NCBI RefSeq assembly: GCF_029543125.1
Contig: NZ_JARQWW010000001.1
Span: 744,001 to 808,000, forward strand
DNA length: 64,000 nucleotides
DNA from: Caulobacter segnis
Lineage (GTDB): Bacteria > Pseudomonadota > Alphaproteobacteria > Caulobacterales > Caulobacteraceae
Direction of reading: 5' to 3'
In this document: one piece after another, positions 27,082-36,017 of the stretch
How positions within the stretch are numbered: position 1 is the stretch's first letter
Layout of the letters: every line of letters starts with the position of its first letter
The notes under the pieces: generated by a model
The model's input: the letters and a program-made list of their open reading frames with translations, nothing else
Databases searched by the model: none
Told to the model about the DNA's origin: nothing
Translations under genes and position numbers: made by a program

Positions 27082-27396
27082 TTGACCCAGAAGACTTGCG
27101 ACGGCCGCTACATCATCGTGCGGGGGCGGCTTTGGCGAGCCAGCAATCCGGCCTTGCCCGCCTCGATCCGCGACGAACTCGTCGGGCGGCTGATGGCCGC
27201 GCGCCGTCAGGTGGCCGCCGCCAGGCGCAGCGGCGACCTTGCGGCGCTGCGGCAGGCGCGCCTCGCCGTGGACAGCGCCAAGCACGGTTTGGGAGAACGT
27301 GGTCCGGTCTGGTGGAGCGACGGTGCGCCGGATCTTTCCAGGCGTCTGCTTCGCAACACCCCCTACGCGGGGGAAGACGCCCCGCCGGACAAATGA
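27082..27396 (+). CDS. Conserved hypothetical protein
   Basis: 104 residues with a pattern I recognise from many uncharacterised alphaproteobacterial proteins: TCDGRYIIVRGRLWRASNP, a helical middle with VGRLMAARRQVAAARRSGD, then KHGLGERGPVWWSDGAPDL and NTPYAG. It begins at a TTG six bases after the lipoprotein stop; no good ATG exists in frame. Function unknown; probably part of the same operon. Confidence 0.65.
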   Translation: MTQKTCDGRYIIVRGRLWRASNPALPASIRDELVGRLMAARRQVAAARRSGDLAALRQARLAVDSAKHGLGERGPVWWSDGAPDLSRRLLRNTPYAGEDAPPDK

Positions 27397-27470
27397 AGGT
27401 CTGCGCAGCTGCCGGGAACTAGCGGCCCCGCGGCCGGCTTGCCTTTGCGAGACGCCAACGGAGACGAGAC

Positions 27471-27671
27471 ATGTCATTCATCACCTGGGAGATGGCCTTC
27501 CCTATCGGGGTCATCCTGCTTGGGCTGGCCCTGGCCTGGGGCCTGCTCAGATACAAGAGCCGCAACAAGGCCATCGACCGCGTCAGCGAGGACGCAACCC
27601 GCGCCCAGTACGCCGACCCCGAAAGCTACGGCCGCAAGGAGCAGGGCTTTCGCGAGCAGTTGAAGGACTGA
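27471..27671 (+). CDS. Small single-pass membrane protein
   Basis: 66 residues: one hydrophobic helix (WEMAFPIGVILLGLALAWGLL), then a charged tail with many Arg, Asp, Glu and Tyr. GGAG lies before the ATG. A 7-of-9 stress-type promoter candidate (GGAAC-N17-GCTT, 27415-27440) ends 30 bases upstream. No family recognised. Confidence 0.65.
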   Translation: MSFITWEMAFPIGVILLGLALAWGLLRYKSRNKAIDRVSEDATRAQYADPESYGRKEQGFREQLKD

Positions 27672-27737
27672 AGCCCCGGCGCGCCCGCGGCGTTCCTGCC
27701 GCCGCCGCCCCACCGGCAGATTACAACCTTCGCCCTG

Positions 27738-27762
27738 GGAACTGGGGGGGCGTCCGCAGGTT
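27738..27762 (+). promoter_or_regulatory. EcfG-type promoter (GGAAC-N16-GGTT)
   Basis: A perfect -35 and a 3-of-4 -10 with 16-base spacing, ending 23 bases before the SRPBCC gene, which heads the dehydrogenase operon. Confidence 0.5.
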
Positions 27763-27785
27763 TGCCCCGCATCAAGGAGAACGAG

Positions 27786-28379
27786 ATGGCCTCGCAAGAA
27801 GAGAACCTGCGGCGCGCGCTGGAGAGCGACGCGCCACTCACAGCCGCGGTGCACCAGCGCGACGTCGCCAGGCAGGCGGCCGAGGCGCGCAACTGGGACG
27901 AAGCGTCGATGGTGGGGCGGACGGTGACCATCAACCGCCCCCGCGAGGAGCTCTATGCGTTCTGGCGCGATTTTCGAAACCTGCCCCTGTTCATGGAGAA
28001 CATCGTCTCGGTGGAGGTGCTCGACGACCGGCGCTCGCGCTGGACGGTGGCGGCTCCGGCCGACCGCACAGTCCAGTGGACCTCCGCCATCACCGACGAC
28101 GAGGATGGCCGGCTGATCGCCTGGGAGGCCGAGCCCGGCGGCGACATCAAGAACGTCGGCCGCATCACCTTCCGCGACGCGCCTCCCGGACGGGGGACGG
28201 AGGTCACCGCCGAGATCGTCTACGATCCTCCCGGCGGCGACCTCGGCAAGCTGATCGCCAAGCTTTTCGCCAAGGAGCCCAAGATGCAGGCGCGCCACGA
28301 TCTGAGGCGGTTCAAGCAGCTCATGGAGACCGGCGAGATCTCCACATCCCAAGCCCCCGACGCGGCGCCCCGCGCCTGA
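27786..28379 (+). CDS. SRPBCC family protein (START-like fold)
   Basis: 197 residues. The helix-grip domain runs from about 45 to 185: VGRTVTINRPREELYAFWRD, FRNLPLFMENI, WTVAAPADRTVQWTSAI, and the closing long helix KEPKMQARHDLRRFKQLMET. Such proteins (YndB/polyketide-cyclase type) bind small hydrophobic ligands; this subgroup often sits beside Zn-dehydrogenases and stress genes. AAGGAG lies six bases before the ATG. It is followed after 21 bases by the dehydrogenase, so an operon of SRPBCC, MDR, SDR and two small proteins is likely. Confidence 0.85.
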   Translation: MASQEENLRRALESDAPLTAAVHQRDVARQAAEARNWDEASMVGRTVTINRPREELYAFWRDFRNLPLFMENIVSVEVLDDRRSRWTVAAPADRTVQWTSAITDDEDGRLIAWEAEPGGDIKNVGRITFRDAPPGRGTEVTAEIVYDPPGGDLGKLIAKLFAKEPKMQARHDLRRFKQLMETGEISTSQAPDAAPRA

Positions 28380-28400
28380 CCCCGACAAAAAGGATCGCCC

Positions 28401-29594
28401 ATGCGCGCCCTCACCTGGCACGGCAAACACGATGTCCGGATGGAGACCGTTCCGGACCCGAAGATCGTCAATCCCCGCGACGCCATCATCAAGATCACCT
28501 CAACGGCGATCTGCGGCTCGGATCTGCATCTCTACGACAGCTACATTCCGACCCTGCACAAGGGCGACATCCTTGGCCATGAGTTCATGGGCGAGGTGGT
28601 GGAGACCGGGCCGGGCAGCACGCTGCGCAAGGGCCAGCGGGTCGTCGTCCCCTTCGTCATCGCCTGCGGCAAATGCTTCCATTGCGAGAAGACCCAGTTC
28701 GCCGCCTGCGACAACTCCAATCCCGCCGAAAAGGCCGACATGTCGGAGGTCATGTACGGCTATCCCATGACCGGCGCCTTCGGCTACTCGCACCTCACCG
28801 GCGGCTATGCCGGGGGGCAGGCCGAGTATGTCCGCGTCCCCTATTCGGACGTCGGCCCGATCGTCATTCCGGACGGTCTGGAGGATGACAAGGTTCTGTT
28901 CCTGTCGGACATCCTGCCTACCGGGTGGATGGCGGCGGAGAACTGTGACATCGAACCGGGCGACACGGTGGCGGTCTGGGGCTGCGGCCCGGTGGGGTTG
29001 TTCGCCATCCAAAGCGCCTTCCTGCAGGGCGCCCACAGGGTGATCGCCATCGATCACCACCCCAACCGTCTGGCGCTGGCCCAGTCGATGGGCGCGCAGA
29101 TTCTCAACTATCACGACGTCAAGGTGCGCGAGGCGCTGTTCGAGATGACGGGCGGCATCGGCCCGGACGCGGTCATCGACGCCGTGGGCCTGGAGAGCCA
29201 TGGCTTCACCATCGACAATGTCCTCGACGCGGTGAAGGCGACCGTGAAGCTGGGCACCGACCGCCCCCATGTGCTGCGTGAAGTGATCCTCGCATGCCGC
29301 AAGGGCGGACGCGTCTCTGTGCCCGGCGTCTATGGCGGGATGGGCGACAAGATCCCCATCGGCGCCCTCATGGAGAAGGGCCTGCAGGTCAAGACCGGCC
29401 AAACCCATGTCCAGCGCTACACCAAAAAGCTTCTGGAGATGATCGGCGAGGGCGAGATCGACACCACCTTCCTCATCAGCCACCGCCTTCCGCTCGAGAA
29501 TGCGCCGGAGGGCTACAAGATGTTCAAGGAGCAACAGAACGAGGTGACCAAGGTCGTTCTCAAGCCCGACTGGGACAAGGAGGTCGTGCAATGA
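28401..29594 (+). CDS. Zinc-dependent medium-chain alcohol dehydrogenase
   Basis: 397 residues. Catalytic zinc ligands are in [11 protein letters not shown] and GHEFMGEV; structural zinc cysteines are in [15 protein letters not shown]; the Rossmann loop is [12 protein letters not shown], and NAD-type acidic binding appears in [14 protein letters not shown]. The length and MDALGA-type insertions resemble the formaldehyde-dehydrogenase-like (FdhA) branch; substrate unknown. The stop overlaps the start of the next SDR gene by four bases, so the two oxidoreductases are coupled. Confidence 0.9.
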   Translation: MRALTWHGKHDVRMETVPDPKIVNPRDAIIKITSTAICGSDLHLYDSYIPTLHKGDILGHEFMGEVVETGPGSTLRKGQRVVVPFVIACGKCFHCEKTQFAACDNSNPAEKADMSEVMYGYPMTGAFGYSHLTGGYAGGQAEYVRVPYSDVGPIVIPDGLEDDKVLFLSDILPTGWMAAENCDIEPGDTVAVWGCGPVGLFAIQSAFLQGAHRVIAIDHHPNRLALAQSMGAQILNYHDVKVREALFEMTGGIGPDAVIDAVGLESHGFTIDNVLDAVKATVKLGTDRPHVLREVILACRKGGRVSVPGVYGGMGDKIPIGALMEKGLQVKTGQTHVQRYTKKLLEMIGEGEIDTTFLISHRLPLENAPEGYKMFKEQQNEVTKVVLKPDWDKEVVQ

Positions 29595-30379
29595 CCGAAC
29601 TTCGCCCTCTGGCCGTCGTCACCGGCGCCTCCAGCGGCATCGGCTACGAGCTGGCCAAGCTTGCCGCGCAGAACGGCTACGACCTGATCATCGCCGCCGA
29701 CGACCTCAGTCTGGTGGAGGCGCGAGAAGCGCTGAAGGCGACGGGCGCGGCTGTCGAGGCGGTGATGGTCGACCTTGCGACCACCGACGGCGTCGACGAA
29801 CTGCTCGACCGCATCGGCGGCCGCCAGGTCGACGCGCTCCTGGCCAACGCCGGCCACGGCCTTGGCCACGCTTTCCTCGATCAGACCTTCGACGACATCC
29901 GCCATGTCATCGACACCAACATCACCGGCACGGTCTACCTGCTCCATCAGATCGGCCGGCAGATGCGCGACGCCGACCAGGGCCGCATCCTGATCACCGG
30001 CTCCATCGCCGGTTTGATGCCGGGCAGCTTTCAGGCGGTCTACAACGCCACCAAAGCCTTCATCGACAGCTTCGCTTGGGCTCTGCGCAACGAGCTGAAG
30101 GACACCAACGTCACCGTCACCTGTCTGATGCCCGGTCCGACGGACACCGAGTTCTTCGCCCGGGCTGATCTGCTCGACACCAAGGTCGGCGCCGATCCCA
30201 AGAAGGATGATCCGGCCGAGGTCGCAAAGACCGGCTTCGAGGCGATGATGAAGGGCGAGGGCGACGTGGTGATCGGCTGGAAGAACAAGCTTCAGGCCGC
30301 CATGGCGGCGATCACCCCGCAGAGCGTCCTTGCCGAGCAGCATCGCAAGATGGCCGAGCCCGGCGCCGACAAATCCTGA
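29591..30379 (+). CDS. Short-chain dehydrogenase/reductase
   Basis: 262 residues: [25 protein letters not shown] after strand 2, NAGHG in [10 protein letters not shown], catalytic Ser in [11 protein letters not shown] and YNATK. A C-terminal segment after 210 is rich in Lys/Met and longer than typical. It is translationally coupled to the zinc dehydrogenase, which suggests successive or alternative redox steps on related substrates; no substrate can be named. Confidence 0.87.
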   Translation: MTELRPLAVVTGASSGIGYELAKLAAQNGYDLIIAADDLSLVEAREALKATGAAVEAVMVDLATTDGVDELLDRIGGRQVDALLANAGHGLGHAFLDQTFDDIRHVIDTNITGTVYLLHQIGRQMRDADQGRILITGSIAGLMPGSFQAVYNATKAFIDSFAWALRNELKDTNVTVTCLMPGPTDTEFFARADLLDTKVGADPKKDDPAEVAKTGFEAMMKGEGDVVIGWKNKLQAAMAAITPQSVLAEQHRKMAEPGADKS

Positions 30380-30400
30380 CCAACCTTTGAGGAGTTCAAC

Positions 30401-30646
30401 GTGACCGACGCAGAACGCGAAAGCGATATCGACGCCCTGATCGCCGCAACGCCCAATCTCGTGGCCGAAATCAACGCCGTAAAGGAAGTCGTTCGCCGGC
30501 TGGCTGCCCTGGCGGCGCGCGACGAAGAAGCCCGCAGCTTTCTGGCGCAGCCGGTGGGATACGGCCAAGAGGCCGATCCCGAAGCCGAAACCCTGGCCAG
30601 ACAGGTGAGCGAGAAGATCAGTCAGATCGTCGGCGCCGCGGCCTGA
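30401..30646 (+). CDS. Small acidic hypothetical protein
   Basis: 81 residues starting at a GTG with GAGGAG upstream. Strongly helical and acidic (ESDIDALIAATPNLVAEIN, then VKEVVRRLAALAARDEEAR). It lies 21 bases after the SDR in the same operon. No family recognised. Confidence 0.6.
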   Translation: MTDAERESDIDALIAATPNLVAEINAVKEVVRRLAALAARDEEARSFLAQPVGYGQEADPEAETLARQVSEKISQIVGAAA

Positions 30647-30664
30647 TCAGGGGAGGAAGAAGCC

Positions 30665-30856
30665 ATGGACCTGACAGATGAAACCGTCGCCGACGCCCTG
30701 GAGGTGCAGGTCGTCGATGGCGGCGTGAGACTGAGCGGATTTGACGGCGCATCGACGCTCCTCACCCGCTCGGCCGCGGCCGAGACCGCTCGGCGCCTGC
30801 TGCATGCGGCAGGTGAGCAGGAGGAGACGGCGACCTATCAGAAGCCGCTGGGCTGA
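30665..30856 (+). CDS. Small hypothetical protein
   Basis: 63 residues with GGGGAGGA upstream of the ATG. A mix of short strands and one helix (AAAETARRLLHAAGEQEETA). Last gene of the run that starts at 27786. No family recognised. Confidence 0.6.
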   Translation: MDLTDETVADALEVQVVDGGVRLSGFDGASTLLTRSAAAETARRLLHAAGEQEETATYQKPLG

Positions 30857-30993
30857 CCCAGCGGCCGCCACGTGTCCCGGCGTCGGACAGATTAGAACCC
30901 TCCGCCGCAAGGCCGCTCGCCGGGCCCGATGTACGGGGCGACGCGCTCAAGGCATGGCCCGGGTCGCGCCCTTGGACCCGCTGGGCGTCGGAA

Positions 30994-31851
30994 TCAAGGC
31001 CGCCGGGCTCCGTTCGAGGACGCGATCCAGGCTCTTGCATGCGCCAGATCCAGGGTCACGACGTGGCGGCTGAGGAAGGGCTGACCCAGGTTGCCGTCCA
31101 TGATCATGTCGGCGACCACCACCGGACTGTCGGCGACGATCCCGGGCGCGACCTCATAGACCAGGCGTTGCTCCTGCCGCTCGGGCCTCAAGCCGAAAAG
31201 CTCGGCGTAGTCTTTGGCGATCAGGCTGACGCCGCCCGCTCCGCTGTCGAGGGTCAGCCACGCCATGCCGGCCTTGGTGGGCACGCCCATGAAGACGGTG
31301 AGACAGGCCCCCGAACATTCGCGCGCCAGCCGCAGCGGAACCTCGGTCGCCGTGGCGACCCGCCGGGCCAGACTTTCGTCGGTCTCCAGGGTGAGCGTCG
31401 CGGCGGCCTGATCCAGGGTGATGACCTTGCCGTCGAAAGCGTCGAGCGACAGCAGACCGTCGGGCTTGCGGTCGGCGCCCCAGCGATCGCCCCAGTCGAT
31501 GACTCCGACATCGGCGCTGGTCAGCGCGACCTGGCCGGAGGCGATCGCCGCCTGATCGCAGCGCGGTCCCGATCCCGGCTCGCCGAACATGTTGAAGCCC
31601 GTCGTCCGGCCCCAGAACCGGCAGTCGACGCCCTTGGCGAACTCGGTCTCCAGCAAGGTTCGTCCGCCGCCGGTGTCGAGGAAGAAGCGGCCGGTCTTTC
31701 CGTTGACTGTGACCGACACGGTCCAGAGCGCCTTGCGGAAGCGCTCGAGCTTGATGACTTGGGGCGGTGTCGCTTCGGCCGCCGAAACCGGCGTCGCCGG
31801 CGCCGTGGACGCAGTCCAGAAGAGCCCGCAGGCGATGAGCGCCGCTCTCAT
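30994..31851 (-). CDS. Secreted retropepsin-like aspartic protease
   Basis: 285 residues. A signal peptide ends near residue 24 (TPVSAAEA). Two lobes each carry an Asp-Thr/Ser-Gly: FFLDTGGGRTLLE near residue 60 and WLTLDSGAGGVSLIA near residue 205, so a single chain could form a complete pepsin-type active site or two half-sites. VFMGVPTKAGMAW and NLGQPFLSRHVVTLDLA fit the retropepsin/aspartyl-protease-2 pattern. It overlaps the stop of the surface adhesin by four bases (ATGA) and must be made from the same message, which suggests that the adhesin or its anchor is its substrate. Confidence 0.8.
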   Translation of the reverse strand: MRAALIACGLFWTASTAPATPVSAAEATPPQVIKLERFRKALWTVSVTVNGKTGRFFLDTGGGRTLLETEFAKGVDCRFWGRTTGFNMFGEPGSGPRCDQAAIASGQVALTSADVGVIDWGDRWGADRKPDGLLSLDAFDGKVITLDQAAATLTLETDESLARRVATATEVPLRLARECSGACLTVFMGVPTKAGMAWLTLDSGAGGVSLIAKDYAELFGLRPERQEQRLVYEVAPGIVADSPVVVADMIMDGNLGQPFLSRHVVTLDLAHARAWIASSNGARRP

Positions 31852-34490
31852 AGACCCTCCGTGGGATAGGCGATCCCGGCAAGCTCGATCCGGCTGGCGA
31901 TGAACTCGTGAGCGGCCTCGTAGTAGTGACCGACCTGCGATTTGACGCCGGCGCTGATGATGTAGCCGACCATGGCCGCCTTGGCGCCAAGCTCGCTTGC
32001 GCCCAGGGCGCGGAAGTAACTCTCCTTGCCCTCAATGTAATCGAGCGCCAGCTGCGGATCGAGGCTCGCCGCCCTCGCCTCGTCCTCGCCGATGATGGCG
32101 TCATAGGCCTTGGCGACGGCCGCCTCGAAGGTAAGCTCGCCGTAGGCGGCGGCGAAGCCGGCCTGGCCGGCGCCGTGTACGCCCAGGTTCACCGCGAAGT
32201 TGATGTAGCGGTTCTCGATGCTGAACACGGCGTAGTAAGCGTCGGTCAGGTCGTTGGGATTGGCCGCAGAATCGATCAGCCATTCAAGTCCTTGCGCTGA
32301 CGGCGCGCCGCCCGTGAAGAACCGGTAGGCGTCATGGGCGACGCCCGTGGTCGGCATGGCCAGTTCGATCAACGCCTCGCGCGCCTCGGCCTGCGAGATC
32401 AGCCCCGCCTCGAGCTTGTCGGCGACGGCCTGCGCGACCACGGCGACGGCATGCAGCGGATTGGCCACGACCCGGCCGTCGGCGAGTGTCACCGTCGGCG
32501 CAGCGGCCTTGGGCGACTGCAGATCGGCGCCGACGGCGACGCCGCCCAGGTCCATGAGGCCCGGCTGCTGACCCGGCTGAGGCGGAGGCGGAGCCGGCGG
32601 GGTGTCGTCACCCCCGCCCTGGGGCGGCGGGGCGGCGGTGAGATTTTGCACCGGCCGGCCGCTGAAGCCCGCCGCGTCGACCCCGGCCAGGCTTTGCACC
32701 ACATTCTCGTCATCGGCGGCCGGGTCGGGATCGGCATAGCCGACCGTCACCGCCTGATCGTGGGCGACCGGCGCCGCCAGGGTCAGCACGACCGTATGGC
32801 CGTCGGCGCCGAAGCCCGCCGAGGCGACATTCGCCGAGGCGCCGTCCACAAAGACGGTGAACGCCGCCGGATCCAGCGCCGTGGCTGCATCGAGCGCCAG
32901 ATCGAACCGAAGGATCAGGTGCGCTCCGGCGACATTGCCTGAAACCAGCACCGGGCCCGTCGGGGCGGGTGTCGCTCCTATGATGATGTCGCGGGTCACG
33001 GTTGAACTTCGATTGCCGGCCGAGTCCCTGGCGACAGCGCTGAGGGTCTCGCCGCCATCGCCCATGACGGCCAGATCGTCGACGGTGAGGGTGTAGGTCC
33101 AGCTGCTCCCCGCAACCTCCGCGGCCCGCGTCACGCCCGCGAACGACAGGGTCACGGTGGAGCCGGCTTCGGTCTGGCCTGAGATCACCACATCGGTCTC
33201 GCCGGCGTCGATCACGTCATCGCCGGCGACCGTCCCGATGCTCGGCGTTGTCGGCGCCACGGTGTCGATAGTGACCGTCCGCGTAGTGCTGGGGCCGACA
33301 TTGCCCGCCGGATCCACCAGCCAGAAGGTCAGGATGTGCGCGCCGTCCCCCAAGGCCTCGATCGCGGCGGGCGACAGATCGAACGTGAAACTGCCGCCGG
33401 ACGCCGCCGCCTGACTGTCGACGCCGCCCAGACGCATGAACGCCGTGGAGCCGGCCTCCCCCGAGCCGCTGATGGTGAGGGCGTGCGCCTCGGCCGCGTT
33501 GATGACGCTGTCGCCGGCGATGGCGTCGATCGCAGGCTCGGCCGGCGCGATGGTGTCGACCGCCAGCTGACGCGTCGCAGTCTGGCTCGCATTGCCGGCG
33601 GCGTCCACCGACCTGACCGTGATGAACTGAGCGTCCTGTCCCAGATTGACGTAGTCCGCGGCGACAAGGGCGTAGCTGTAGCCGCCGTCAGGGCCTGCCG
33701 TCACTGAACGGGTCAGGCCGCCGAGGGTGATCTCCACGGTCGATGCGGCTTCAGCCTTCCCCTCGATGACCACCGTTGATGCGGCTTCGGTGATGTTGAT
33801 GCGGTTGTCGCCTGCGATTGCGTCGACGTCGGGCCTGTCCGGCGCCACGGTGTCGATCTCGACATTCACCTCCACCGTATTCCAGGACGCCGAAGCGGAG
33901 GCTCCGTCATTGGTGCGGATCCGGGCGCCGGCCAGCTGAAGTCCCTGCATACTCAGATCGTGACCGTGATCGGCCGACTGAACCGTGTAGACGAACGTCA
34001 GGTTCGTAGTCGTGGACTCGGTGGCGCTGTAGAGGGCGCGTCGGCCGTTCCCGAGATCGAGATAGGGCGCGCCGTCGACACTCACCTCCTTGTCTGACGC
34101 CACCTCGAAGATGATCGTCTGCCCGGCGCGCACGAGCCCGACGCCGGAGGAGGTGGAGATGGTCGGCTCCGAGAGCACCGCGCCTTCGCCGGGCACGGTC
34201 ACCAGAACCGAAGCGCTTTGCGTTCCGTCGAAGACCGAGACCGTCACCGCGGTGAGGAAGAGCTCATAGATCGCCGGATGGGTCTCAGGGGCGATGTAGC
34301 CCTCGAAGAAGCCTCCCCATTCGACCTCGTCGGCGACCTCGATCTGGATAGTGACCGCGTCATCGCCCGCGCCGAAGGTGACCTGCAGGGTCGAGCCGGG
34401 CGTCGCGCCCTCGCCCCGGATGGTGATCGGCTCGCCGCGCTCCGGGCCGGCCAGGTGGTTGTCGTCGCCGACCGTGAAGATGATGGACAT
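31848..34490 (-). CDS. Large surface protein: Ig-like repeats, SwmB-like domain, RsaA-type LPS-anchor domain
   Basis: 880 residues. Layout: an N-terminal beta-rich part (1-220) with GGFFEGYIAPETHP; three Ig-like repeats of about 100 residues, each opening with an I/VDT(V/I)AP motif and containing AGD-x-x-I(N/D) and AGSTV-type strands; a SwmB-like region (about 530-650) with LRFDLALDAATALDPAAFTV; a proline-rich linker (DDTPPAPPPPQPGQQPG); and a C-terminal domain (about 675-870). That last domain matches the remembered N-terminal domain of Caulobacter RsaA in order and spacing: YRFFTGGAPSAQGL, then DSAANPNDLTDAYYAVF, ENRYINFAVNL and KAYDAIIGED. No N-terminal signal peptide and no RTX nonapeptides are visible, so the export route is open. 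Start at 34490 has AAAGGAC upstream. Confidence 0.82.
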   Translation of the reverse strand: MSIIFTVGDDNHLAGPERGEPITIRGEGATPGSTLQVTFGAGDDAVTIQIEVADEVEWGGFFEGYIAPETHPAIYELFLTAVTVSVFDGTQSASVLVTVPGEGAVLSEPTISTSSGVGLVRAGQTIIFEVASDKEVSVDGAPYLDLGNGRRALYSATESTTTNLTFVYTVQSADHGHDLSMQGLQLAGARIRTNDGASASASWNTVEVNVEIDTVAPDRPDVDAIAGDNRINITEAASTVVIEGKAEAASTVEITLGGLTRSVTAGPDGGYSYALVAADYVNLGQDAQFITVRSVDAAGNASQTATRQLAVDTIAPAEPAIDAIAGDSVINAAEAHALTISGSGEAGSTAFMRLGGVDSQAAASGGSFTFDLSPAAIEALGDGAHILTFWLVDPAGNVGPSTTRTVTIDTVAPTTPSIGTVAGDDVIDAGETDVVISGQTEAGSTVTLSFAGVTRAAEVAGSSWTYTLTVDDLAVMGDGGETLSAVARDSAGNRSSTVTRDIIIGATPAPTGPVLVSGNVAGAHLILRFDLALDAATALDPAAFTVFVDGASANVASAGFGADGHTVVLTLAAPVAHDQAVTVGYADPDPAADDENVVQSLAGVDAAGFSGRPVQNLTAAPPPQGGGDDTPPAPPPPQPGQQPGLMDLGGVAVGADLQSPKAAAPTVTLADGRVVANPLHAVAVVAQAVADKLEAGLISQAEAREALIELAMPTTGVAHDAYRFFTGGAPSAQGLEWLIDSAANPNDLTDAYYAVFSIENRYINFAVNLGVHGAGQAGFAAAYGELTFEAAVAKAYDAIIGEDEARAASLDPQLALDYIEGKESYFRALGASELGAKAAMVGYIISAGVKSQVGHYYEAAHEFIASRIELAGIAYPTEGL

Positions 34491-34847
34491 GAGGTGCGTC
34501 CTTTCGAAGGGCGGCCGCATGCGGTCCGCGAGGTTCAAGGCGTGCGCCATCGCTTCGCGCCGACGAATTTCGGCGCGATGAAGACGGCGCGTCCGCGCCG
34601 CCGGCGAGGCCCACACCGCTCAGCAGGGGCCACGCCGAAGGCACGTCCGGTGGATATCGAGGGTGGGCCGGCGCCGAACATGGGGCTGCGACGCCGACCC
34701 GACCGGCTCAAGGGGCGCCGGTTGGTGATATTCGCTATTACATCAATTTATTCACTGCAACAGCGAATTGGGGGTTCGTTGATTTTTGTTCGCCGACCCA
34801 CGTCGCCTCTTGCGCCGCGAGTTTTGATGTAATAGCTAATTACATCA
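34491..34847. other. Intergenic region between adhesin operon and TetR gene
   Basis: No gene. The right part is markedly AT-rich and holds the half-site ATTACATCAA at 34737-34746 and the full palindrome at the TetR start. The promoter of the adhesin operon must lie here or within its first bases; I see no stress-type promoter. Confidence 0.5.
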
Positions 34848-34848
34848 A
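34824..34848 (+). promoter_or_regulatory. TetR-family operator overlapping the tetR start codon
   Basis: Perfect ten-base arms TTGATGTAAT and ATTACATCAA around a five-base centre; the last base is the A of the ATG. A second copy of one arm lies 87 bases upstream (34737-34746). Position implies autorepression by the adjacent TetR protein. Confidence 0.7.
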
Positions 34849-35480
34849 TGACGAGCACGACCCGCCCCTACAACAACACCCTGCGGCGCGAGCAGGCCGA
34901 CGCGACGCGAGACCGTATTCTCGACGCCACGGCGCGCCTGCTCGACGAGGGCGTCGCCGAGCCCACCAACCGAGCCGTGGCCGAGCGGGCCGGCGTGACG
35001 CAGGTGACGCTCTATCGTCACTTCCCGAGCCGCCAGCTCCTGCTTCAGGGGGTGTGGGCGCATCTCAACGCCAAGTCCGGCATAGCCGGCGGCATGCCGC
35101 GCGATCCAGACGATCTGCGCCAGCGCATCACCCCCCTCTTCGAAAGCTTCGACGCTGCGCCCGGGGAGATCACCGCCCGGCTGACGACGCCTCAGGGCCG
35201 CGTGGCCCGCGCCAGTCTTGATGATGAGCGCCGGGCCGCCTTCACCGCCCTTCTGGAGACCGCCGCCCCGACCCTTGATCCGGCCGAGCAGGTCAAGGCG
35301 GCAGCCGTTCTGCAGCTTCTGTATTCGGCCTACAGCTGGCTGTCCCTGCGCGAGCAGTGGAACCTGACCGGCGAGCCGGCGGCCGAGGCTGTCGGCTGGG
35401 CCGTCGACGTCCTTCTCAAAGACCTGAAATCGCGCGGCTCGGAGGCCATCGGCCCCGACCGCCCCAGCAAAGACCACTGA
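34848..35480 (+). CDS. TetR family transcriptional regulator
   Basis: 210 residues. N-terminal helix-turn-helix at about 15-65: TRDRILDATARLLDEGVAEP, then RAVAERAGVTQVTLYRHFPS, the TetR signature. The rest is the helical ligand-binding domain (FAALLETAAP-type core). It starts within a perfect operator-like palindrome, so it is almost certainly self-repressing. The VOC-like gene starts two bases after its stop and is in the same operon. Confidence 0.9.
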   Translation: MTSTTRPYNNTLRREQADATRDRILDATARLLDEGVAEPTNRAVAERAGVTQVTLYRHFPSRQLLLQGVWAHLNAKSGIAGGMPRDPDDLRQRITPLFESFDAAPGEITARLTTPQGRVARASLDDERRAAFTALLETAAPTLDPAEQVKAAAVLQLLYSAYSWLSLREQWNLTGEPAAEAVGWAVDVLLKDLKSRGSEAIGPDRPSKDH

Positions 35481-35482
35481 CC

Positions 35483-36001
35483 ATGATCGCTCACTTCTCC
35501 ATCCCCGCCGCGGACCCGAAATCGGTTTGCGAGGTCTTCGGCGCCATCATCGACGGAATCGTCATGCCGTTCCCCGTGGTTGAAGGCGCCTGGGTCGCCA
35601 TCGCCAGGGACGGCTCGGGCCTCGGCGTTGAAGTGTTCCCGCAGGCGGCCGTGCACCATCAGGGCGAGGGCGTCAGTGACGGAACCGCCGCGCAGGGTCC
35701 CTTCGTCATGCCCTGGGAGACCCAGATCCGTCACGACGGTTCGGCTCAGTCGGCCAGCGGCTTCCACGTGGCCATCACCTCGAAGCTCGACGCCGAACAA
35801 ATCATCGCCCTGGGCGAGGCGCGCGGCTGGCGCGCAGTGCATTGCGAGCGCGGCGGCGTCTTTGATCTGGTCGAACTTTGGATAGAGAACCGCGCCCTGG
35901 TGGAGGTTCTGCCGCCGAAGGGCGCCGAGCGTTACCACGCCTTCTACACCCCCGAGGTGGCCGGCAAGATGTTCGCCGGCCCGCCGCCCGGCGCCGTCTG
36001 A
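35483..36001 (+). CDS. Conserved hypothetical, glyoxalase/VOC-like protein
   Basis: 172 residues. The pattern HFSIPAADPKSVCEVFGAII, GAWVAIARDGSGLGVEVFPQ, then FHVAITSKLDAEQIIALGE, RGWRAVHCERGGVFDLVELW and a closing VEVLPP recalls vicinal-oxygen-chelate proteins, which use paired beta-alpha-beta units to bind a metal. I am sure of the family pattern, less sure of any reaction. Two-base gap from the TetR gene indicates that they form a regulated pair. Confidence 0.7.
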   Translation: MIAHFSIPAADPKSVCEVFGAIIDGIVMPFPVVEGAWVAIARDGSGLGVEVFPQAAVHHQGEGVSDGTAAQGPFVMPWETQIRHDGSAQSASGFHVAITSKLDAEQIIALGEARGWRAVHCERGGVFDLVELWIENRALVEVLPPKGAERYHAFYTPEVAGKMFAGPPPGAV

Positions 36002-36017
36002 GCCGCGATCGGTCGCG

